A stretch of 64,000 bases of DNA from positions 2,031,978-2,095,977 of the forward strand of contig JACTAT010000045.1 in NCBI GenBank assembly GCA_014526335.1, written 5' to 3'. Under the pieces are notes generated by a model, which was given only the letters and a program-made list of their open reading frames with translations, searched no databases and had not been told where the DNA came from. This stretch comes from Chrysaora quinquecirrha. Taxonomy: Eukaryota; Cnidaria; Scyphozoa; Semaeostomeae; Pelagiidae. Made by a program: the position numbers and the translations under genes. This document shows positions 57,183 through 64,000 of this stretch, piece after piece; position 1 is the stretch's first letter, and every line of letters begins with the position of its first letter.

Positions 57183-58257
57183 CGCTTATCCGCTGGACTA
57201 TAATACATGGATGCATTGATGGTTCAAGTCGACTCATCACATTTCTAAAGTGCAGTGACAACAACAGGGCTGCAACAGTGCTCGACCTGTTTTTTAAAGC
57301 AGTTGATAGTTATGGATTGCCTTCCAGAGTTAGAGGAGACCAGGGGGGAGAGAACACAGATGTGGCATGGTACATGCTAAATCATCCCTTGAGAGGGCCA
57401 GACAGAGGAAGCTTCATTGCTGGGAAAAGCTGTCACAACCAGTGTATAGAACGGCTTTGGAGAGACCTTTTCACTGGCTGCACCGGGGTTTTTTTATTAC
57501 ACATTCTATTACCTAGAAGATCAAGGGCTCCTGGACATTTCGAACAAGATGCATTTATTTGCGCTCCACTATGTTTATATTTCTCCCGTTAATAAACATC
57601 TGGAGATGTTTAGAGCTGCATGGGATATGCATCCTTTGTCAACAGAAGGAAACAAATCGCCCGTGCAACTCTGGATTTCATCGCAGAGATCTTCAAATTT
57701 AGAACAAGAGGAGTTACAGGTATATGTTTCTATTCACAGGAGGTATATCTAGTTACTAAGCATTGTGAACTTTATGAATGCGAGGTATAATGAAGTACGT
57801 ACAAATTGAAAAATCTCTCCGCAAGGGCCTGCGTCGAGTGGTAAGGCTTTGGTGGAAATGAAAATAGGTTTTTAAATAGGTTTTGTCCTAGACCAAAAAA
57901 AGTTTTTGCTTGTATCCATTATTAACCAAAAGAATCAAAGCATACAACCCCAATAGTAATGATAATTTGTTCTCTGTTGAAAATAATTCACAATTACCGG
58001 TTTTCTAATAATCTCCGTTGTTAGGGAAATTGGAATGAATATGGAATAGACAGGAATGGGTTACCTGCCATGGATGAAACAACAGAAAGCGTTGTGATAC
58101 CAAAGATAACTTGTCCACTAAATGAAGAAGACATGGCTTTGCTGACAGTAGAATGCGACCCACTAGCAGAGAGTCAATCTTTTGGTGTAGATATCTATAC
58201 CCAAGTAGTTGAGTTTGTTTCTGCAAAACTTGAATGTGGCAATGGATTTCTTGAATG
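57183..58257 (+). pseudogene. DDE integrase-core gene, 3' exons
   Basis: The exon from about 57183 encodes [18 protein letters not shown] (first catalytic Asp in CIDG), [20 protein letters not shown] (second Asp) and [12 protein letters not shown] (Glu). This is a retroviral-type integrase fold of a family common in fish and invertebrates. A homopolymer T-run near 57489 causes a one-base shift; the frame resumes as [20 protein letters not shown]. An intron (57720-58024, GTATAT...TTAG) is in phase: EELQ|GNWNEYGIDRNG. The last exon ends at 58257. No N-terminal exons are found upstream, so the gene is 5'-incomplete. It converges on the HECT gene, with the stops 148 bp apart. Confidence 0.8.
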
Positions 58258-58354
58258 ACCCTGGACTGTTATGATTTCACAGGCGCAACAAAAACTATAT
58301 CTAAGAGGTATCTATATCTAAGAGGTATCTAAAACGCAACTGTAACAAATAACA

Positions 58355-58360
58355 TTTATT
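58355..58360 (-). terminator. AATAAA polyadenylation signal of the HECT gene
   Basis: On the minus strand AATAAA lies 46-51 bp after the stop codon at 58406, a normal place for a metazoan poly(A) signal. Confidence 0.55.
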
Positions 58361-58405
58361 AATGATTATGAATTATTCCATCCTTATGAATTGTTCCATT
58401 CTTAT

Positions 58406-61400
58406 TCAAAGCCTTTGAAATCCGTTGCTTTCAAATTGAAGTGCAACATCCATCATCTCGTTAAACTGGCGTTGTGAAGATAGGACAGTTGGAAGCGTAA
58501 GAATCTGGAAGCAAGCTTGTGATGTTGGCAGCTTGAATTCATCATCATCGATGTGATACTGAACTTTTATTTTGGGAAGTTGCTCTCCGGGCGGTGGCAC
58601 TTGGTGTCCAGTGGCAAACTGAAGCAGAGATTTTAATTTAGAGCCAGAAGGGTATTTTTCGTCTGTCTCATCTTCCTTGATGTAGGACCTAAACCACTCA
58701 TACGCCTGGTTTTCAGCAAATTTTTCTGCGGAAGGCTTGATGCTTTCATCCAAACAATCTTCAAATTCCTTTGGGCCAAACTCTTTGCTGTGATCAAAGC
58801 AAAACAACGATTTGCATTGGTCTGGGTTTGCTTTCATGAACCGAAGTAAACCAACTGAGTCAAATCCGTTGCAAAGTTCGTCGATTTCTCTCTTACGACT
58901 CCAGACAACTTCGTGCTCGACTAGGTTTGTAATAAGGCACGCTGAAAGAAAAACTGAGTTTGTCTGAGAAAGTGAATAGGAAATTTAAAATACATTTGGA
59001 TTAACAGAATATTGTAGACATTTTCTTCACCTTTGTTTTTAAGATTCACTTGCATTGCATCAGGCCAGTGAGAAGCAGCAATCAATGTCCATGCTATATC
59101 GTTATCAAGACATTTAGCTACAGCCTCTTCTGAGTTACATTCGTCCAGATCATCTATTAATTTTATAACTGACTCTGTGCTGGCTGTCTGGGGAATGCCC
59201 TTCTTCGACAATAGTTCTCCAAGTTCCTCTGTTTTCGAAACCATATAACTATACACTGCTGGGTGCATGCAGGGAAAGGCAGGTCCATTTTGTTTAATCG
59301 AATGGGCAATCATCATTCCTCCCAACCGAAAATACATTAATTTAGTGCTGTCTTTAACCGGTACCACTCTATCCTGTCTTCCCTCAAACATTCTTTTCTT
59401 TAGCTGCTCTAAAGCTATACGAAAATACTCAACTGAAAGGGCGCCAGCATCTAGGCCCTCTTCTCCTTCAAATGACACAACCATCTTTTTGTTAAGTTTT
59501 CCTTGCTCTGCCTTCATTTTTTTATAGAAAGCTAGAGCATAACACCATATGTTTTCTCTGTCCACTATGCAGCTCACTTCATCCTCTGAGATATCTTGCC
59601 TAAATATTGCCAAGATGTGTTCTATTGACTTCATCTTATTCTCCTGCCCCATTATATCTTCTACTGCTTCGCTTATGTCGTTGTTCCTCCTAGCAAGTAA
59701 GTCATGCTCTTCAACTGGAATGGTTGGGAACATTTCATGTAAAACGCCAACTTCCGCCTGGAAATCACGACGTGATGTACGAAGACTGAAAGACGGTTGA
59801 CTGTCTTGTGCAGGTTGAACTTCTGTTGGCTCATCTGAATTTTGCATTTGAACCTGATGGGGCTCAACAGTTGAATCCATGAGGAGCACATCATCGTCAA
59901 AATCCTGGATACATTTATCAGAGGTTTGATGATCTCGAAGGTCATTTAGAGGAACATTGGCACCACAATGCAAACAATTGACAATCACAGACACTGCATC
60001 ATCTCTTTTCACATCAGAGCAATCAAGATTACTCTGCACAGGACGTATATAAACTGTAGCAGCACCAAATGTACATTTCAGGTCTGGAATGGGGTAGCCT
60101 TTTGGCCCAAGTGGAACCACTGATAAATGACGACAAGTTCCGCCCCCGGTCACTGTTCGCATAACTTCAACTGCACCTTGCTGGGATCGAAGCTTTGGAT
60201 ATTCTTCTTCCATTTTCTTCACAAAATGATTGTGGTCACCATTCTTATCGAACACCACACGCTTTTTCCCTAACCCAGCCAGTCTCAGGTTGTCCAGGTT
60301 GTTTCGACTTGGTGTTGTGCAATCTTCTGTAGAGGCCAATACACATACATCATGCGTCCAAGTGCTTGGAGTAGCAAAATATGGCCTGTTGGGTGTTCCT
60401 GGTCGCCGTTGGGGTTGTCTCCTAGCAGCAGCATAAGGAGAATGTCTTATTCCACTAAGGCTGGGAAAATATCTCCTACAATGTAAAAATCTTAAGGTCA
60501 ATTCGGAATATATATTTGGTTGTATGAGAAGAATTGAAAGACCAATCTTTTCTTGGTTCAACCATAGTAACGAAAGACTTCCAAAACTTCAAAAAAGTGG
60601 CGCACGGCCAAAGGCCGTGTAGAAATTCTACCGTATGGGCGAATGATAAGGTTGCTAAAAATATCAATGAACTTATGGCAGACGGGAAACCAACATTATC
60701 ACGGATTTTGTATACCAGCAGGTTGTTACTAGTCACAAAGATAGGTAGGACAGATTTGTATGTTTTTTGGCTTGCAGGTTGTTGTTTTTTGAGACTTATA
60801 CATAAATTGACGCCAGTAAGCTTTAAACTACTAATTCAGTTTGATTTTAATTTAATTTTTCGCCGGAAATCTTGCCTGACAAGCCAGGAAAACCAAAATG
60901 CTTGTGTGTCGCAAGACAATTTCCACCCTTTCGATGTTAAGCAGAAAATCCAGCTTAAGGATACCATATTCAGGTCTTGCAAAAAGAATCAACGAATGCA
61001 AATCAGGGCTTTATTTGTCTAAACAAAAAGGAAATCACCTGAAATTCTGTGCTGCTTTTTCTGACGAACTCTGACCAGGTTGCTCTGCCGCGGTCAGCTG
61101 GCTAGGTCTTTGAGGTCTATTTGAAAACAAAAGAAGAGGCTATAAAAATAAGTGCATCAGAACTGCATGATTATTTGAATAAGCTAGTTGTTTATCTAAA
61201 GTATTTCTCGTTCTCAGCTCTTGAAAAAAGTCAACAGCTGGTTTTTCAAAGCATGCAGGCATATTCTCCAAAGTCAAGAAGAAAAACTGATCCAGGAAAT
61301 ATTTTTTCAAAGGACGGATTAGAGCAGTGGAAATGTTTATCATGTAAAAACCTGTATTTTGTGAATAAAGAAACAGACATTTCGCGGGTATTATTTTTCA

Positions 61401-62336
61401 GAAATCCACTTCACTCTTGAATGGAAGGATGCCGAATATATTTTTTCTCTGTAATAAACTTACTACATCACAGAGCGTAATCATCTAGCGTTCGATGCTA
61501 TACAGACTTGATATGCTGATGTAACAATAACATGACAGCAGTGAGGAGACTTTCTTCAGAGAAGTTATGAGGATGTACAGGCATGTAATTTCGGGTTTTC
61601 ACCTCAAAGAAATATATTCAAGGGCAAAGATAATGATGATCATTTTATTTACTGAATTCGTATTGTTCTTAAAACCCAAATTACCTGTTGGCTGCTGAAG
61701 CCCCATCTGATGTCCTTTCTCCAGGTGTTTGCCTTGGAGAAGCCGAATCATTCACATTGCCACTGGAAACGAAAATTTGTCTCATAACATTCTGTCATGA
61801 CGAAAACAGGGGAGGGTATGGGCGATAATAGAATTTACCTAATTCCAATGCCCTGGTTAAGCCATTGCCACTGAAATGCTGTAGTTTCAAAGCTTTGCAA
61901 TTACATAATAATAATAATAGTTATACTACATAATAATAATAATAATTTATCCCAATTCTATCCGAATTCATCTGCTAACATTTTAGTGGAGCTTTTAGTT
62001 GTAGGAATGCTGTTATTTGTAATATCACTTTCATGTTTTTGCTTATTATAAATTTTTTATTTTTAACTCGTAACTTTTGATCTGCGATACAATGTATTTG
62101 TCATAATTTTATGGATAACTTTATGGATATGACTGTATGTCTTATTAAATGAAAAGTGGAAAACTATGTCTGGCGTATCCGGTATACATGGAATGCACCT
62201 GTTGTACCAGTGCTGAAGAAAATTAAATCTCTTACCTGAACCGCATGGGGAGGGCTCTGTTTCCATCATCGTTGATCATTCTCAATGCCTCTCCGAGAAG
62301 AGAGGCCACTGTATTTTGATTTCCAAGACTCTCCAT
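58406..62336 (-). CDS. HECT-domain E3 ubiquitin ligase, five exons, intact
   Basis: Exons (minus): 62336-62236, 61762-61685, 61101-61039, 60475-59031, 58941-58406. All junctions are GT-AG, and the phases (2,2,2,1) match, giving 2223 bp = 740 residues plus stop with no interruption. Start MESLGNQNTVASLLGEALRM. Domains: a possible C-C-H-C zinc finger at residues 248-269 (CLHC...H...C); a CUE-like ubiquitin-binding segment at 322-355 (VGVLHEMFPTIPVEEHDLL); a HECT domain from about 375, with VVSFEGEEGLDAGALS and LLQFATGHQVPPPG. The catalytic Cys is at about 706 in LPTSQACFQILTLP, 34 residues from the end, as usual. It accepts ubiquitin from an E2 and transfers it to substrates. It resembles the G2/M-phase-specific HECT ligase-like family seen in many copies in invertebrates. 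It may be cargo of the neighbouring integrase element. Confidence 0.9.
58942..59030 (-). other. HECT gene intron 4
   Basis: 89 bp, donor AAAG|GTGAAG, acceptor TTCTTTCAG. It splits codon phase 1 so that LKNK joins ACLITNLVEHEVVW, a typical HECT sequence. Confidence 0.9.
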
Positions 62337-62369
62337 TTTTTGAGGTAAGTAATCCTCAGCAAATCCGCG

Positions 62370-62607
62370 AAGCTCAGGAAAAATTTTGAAAGTACAGTAG
62401 AGAAGCTTGTTGTCAAAATTCTATGATTACAGCATCACACACACACCAGGATTCAAATTTCAACAGGAACTTTGAAAAGATTAAAGAAATGAGGTGTGAA
62501 TGATATGCCTGTCATCTTCTACCAGCTTTACATTTTTTTCCGTTTTATTTCAATTTTTAACCCCCCTGAACGAAGAACGTTTGGGCGTATTGATGGACGA
62601 TGTAAGC
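62370..62607. other. Upstream flank of the HECT gene
   Basis: Presumed promoter region for the minus-strand HECT gene, possibly with a 5' untranslated exon. No TATA box or other element was convincingly seen. Confidence 0.35.
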
Positions 62608-62740
62608 ACGATGCAAGCACGAATCAAAGCACGATGCAAGCACGAATCAAAGCACGATGCAAGCACGAATCAAAGCACGATGCAAACACGAATCAAAGCA
62701 CGATGGCAAGCATGAATGAAAGCCCGATGCAAGCACGATG
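62608..62740. repeat. 23-bp minisatellite
   Basis: About five tandem copies of ACGATGCAAGCACGAATCAA plus AGC. The first three are exact, the later ones degenerate. It lies about 270 bp upstream of the HECT start codon. Confidence 0.9.
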
Positions 62741-63247
62741 TCAATAATGCATCTGACAGTGTTAGATTGATATCAAGCGAATTGATGTGTAACGAGTTGA
62801 TGCATGATGACTCGATGCATGGATAATTAGTTCAAAGGCTTTACAACACTTTGATGCATCGCGAATTGATACATGACGCATATGACTATGACCTGACGTG
62901 TTTTGAATCAATGGATGGCTTGAAACACGTTATGAACCGTGCGTTTGAAAGGCTGAACATGATGGTTTGGAGTTATGCATGGTCAACATCTTTTGTGACG
63001 AATTTTGTCATACATATACCCCCATAGATCTGAGCTCTTCAATGCGTTTGCTCTTGAGGAAAGTCCCGCTACTCTTGAAGAGAGCGAGATTTTCCACAAG
63101 AGTGGAGTATAACTCAGAGACAGCTGTCGCTGGCCTTTTGAGCCACTCGCAGCACTCAGGGCGTAGTCGTTTGAACACGGTGTCTGTGTCAACCGTTTTC
63201 ATTCGGCCATACGGAGTCAAATAATTGTTGGGGAAGTGAGCAAAGTG

Positions 63248-63957
63248 GGTCAGAGGGACAAGTGAGAAAATCCGTCGATCTTTGTCTAAACAAAATATAA
63301 GGTGTACTTTTTATTCCCTTAATACACTTAAAAAGTCGCTTTCAAGGCCAAAAGACAAAATTGACGATCTTGAAAACTCAAACGTGGTATACAAAATACC
63401 ATGTAGAGATTGTCCTAAATCATATATAGGACAATCGAAAAGAGAGACAGGAACTAGGCTCAAAGAACATAAATCGAATGTGACCCATGGTCGAACTGAC
63501 AAAAGTGATCTTGCCAATCATTGTTGGACGGAAAAACACCAGATGGATTGGGATAACATTTCAGTGATTGATGAAGATAAGAACTGGAAAAACAGACTTG
63601 TCAAAGAGAGCATTCACTCAGTTCTATCAACTCCTTGTATCAATCAAGTATCTTACTCAATCCCAGAAATCTTGTTGAATAACATCAAAAGTTGCACTGA
63701 ACGCAATTTTGGCGCCACAAATTTTAGAAATTGAGCGCCAAAAAATTCTGAGCTTCCTCGCAGGTCCGGTTAATTTCACACCTTCGATCCGACCTTTGCA
63801 ATAAATAGGCAAGAAACCACATTTCTCATTGCCCGATGATGGGAGACGGATCTCTCCCGAAACGTTGCCCAACTAAATATCAAAGGCTTGTCATGATAAG
63901 TTGTGACTATCATGTCGAATACAGTGTCAGAAACAGCCTTGATAAGTCCGAATATAT
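63248..63957 (+). mobile_element. Penelope-like element, 5'-truncated, GIY-YIG endonuclease end
   Basis: Frame 63282-63734 ends in a GIY-YIG-type domain: VVYKIPCRDCPKSYIGQSKR, TRLKEHKSNV, NHCWTEKHQMDW, with a C-terminal NRLVKESIHS block. This is the endonuclease of Penelope-like retroelements, normally C-terminal to their reverse transcriptase, which is missing here. The insertion lies inside accessory copy D; copy A supplies the uninterrupted sequence (GAGCAAAGTAGCTCACTCCC). No clear target duplication. A hammerhead-like motif follows the ORF. Confidence 0.85.
63833..63875 (+). ncRNA. Hammerhead-ribozyme-like motif in the Penelope-like element
   Basis: CCGATGA (63833-63839), a GGGAG/CTCCC stem II (63841-63845 with 63854-63858), GAAA (63859-63862), then GTTG-CC-CAAC as a short stem III. 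Penelope-like elements are known to carry hammerhead motifs in their terminal regions. The core reads CCGAUGA where active hammerheads have CUGAUGA, so this one is probably inactive or weak. Confidence 0.45.
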
Positions 63958-64000
63958 TCACTCCCTTCGCCTTTGCATACAATTGTCTGCTCATCTAGGA

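Larger units (their letters stand above)
63028..63994 (-). pseudogene. Rep-helicase accessory gene, copy D, split by a Penelope-like insertion
   Basis: ATG 63994 gives MSRQLYAKAKGV, then foreign DNA (about 63248-63957). The frame then resumes in NYLTPYGRMKTVDTDTVFK and RLRPECCEWLKRPATAVSEL and runs to IEELRS at about 63028. There the similarity ends: this copy is 3'-truncated. It keeps the Arg codon that is a stop in copy A. It runs to the right edge of the window, so a helicase may lie beyond. Confidence 0.78.

Noticed and set aside
60534..61022. 162-residue plus-strand open frame opposite the HECT gene
   Set aside because: It lies in HECT introns and overlaps exon ends, has low-complexity hydrophobic content and no motif; likely a chance frame.
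61121..61420. 99-residue plus-strand frame with a Cys-x2-Cys
   Set aside because: Inside a HECT intron; no recognisable domain and no homologue in the window. Not supported as a gene.
62608..62740. CRISPR-like short repeats
   Set aside because: Contiguous 23-bp minisatellite with no spacers.

Overview
The window looks like nuclear DNA of an animal, most likely a non-vertebrate marine lineage; a cnidarian fits best but is not proven. The DNA is AT-rich and has GT-AG introns. It is packed with retroelements of metazoan type (R2, BEL/Pao, jockey/CR1-like LINEs, a Penelope-like element), Helitron-like Rep-helicase genes and broken 28S rRNA genes. Nothing bacterial was seen (no operons, no Shine-Dalgarno pattern). 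Almost every coding segment is a mobile-element remnant. The one gene that can be assembled intact is a five-exon HECT ubiquitin ligase (58406-62336, minus).

Layout. 1-2988 is one copy of a segmental duplication whose other copy is 38144-48434. 5.7-7.8 kb holds a Polinton-like fragment and two 28S rRNA fragments. 7.9-13.4 kb holds a decayed Rep-helicase element (copy A, minus) and an internally deleted inverted relative (A', plus). 13.4-25.4 kb holds a direct-repeat pair, a RING-tailed unknown gene, two LINEs and a minus-strand block that looks like a USP-type protease followed by a C48-type protease. 25.5-35.0 kb holds two tandem units of the form helicase, accessory ORF, antisense 28S fragment, R2 3' end. 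35.0-37.7 kb is a near full-length but decayed R2. 39.3-45.6 kb is a young BEL/Pao LTR retrotransposon inserted in the second duplication copy. 49.7-51.0 kb is a 329-bp tandem array. 51.7-56.6 kb is a spliced, damaged gene with a FEN/PIN-like nuclease domain and a CXC-like tail. 57.1-58.3 kb is a DDE integrase-like gene that converges on the HECT gene. The right edge holds a fourth copy of the accessory ORF, split by a Penelope-like insertion.

Most interesting pattern. Three times (about 7.3-8.9, 28.6-31.3 and 33.1-35.2 kb) the same order occurs: Rep-helicase gene, then a small conserved accessory gene of unknown function, then a 28S fragment on the opposite strand. Each 28S fragment starts at the canonical R2 insertion point and stops at the same place near the conserved GATAAC of the peptidyl-transferase region (the site is blurred in one copy). 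This suggests a Helitron-like element that docks at a fixed 28S position a few hundred bases downstream of R2, or a composite that captured a 28S/R2 piece. All four accessory ORFs start directly after an AG, with an upstream pyrimidine tract in the three complete copies. This suggests that the accessory gene is expressed by splicing, possibly spliced-leader trans-splicing.
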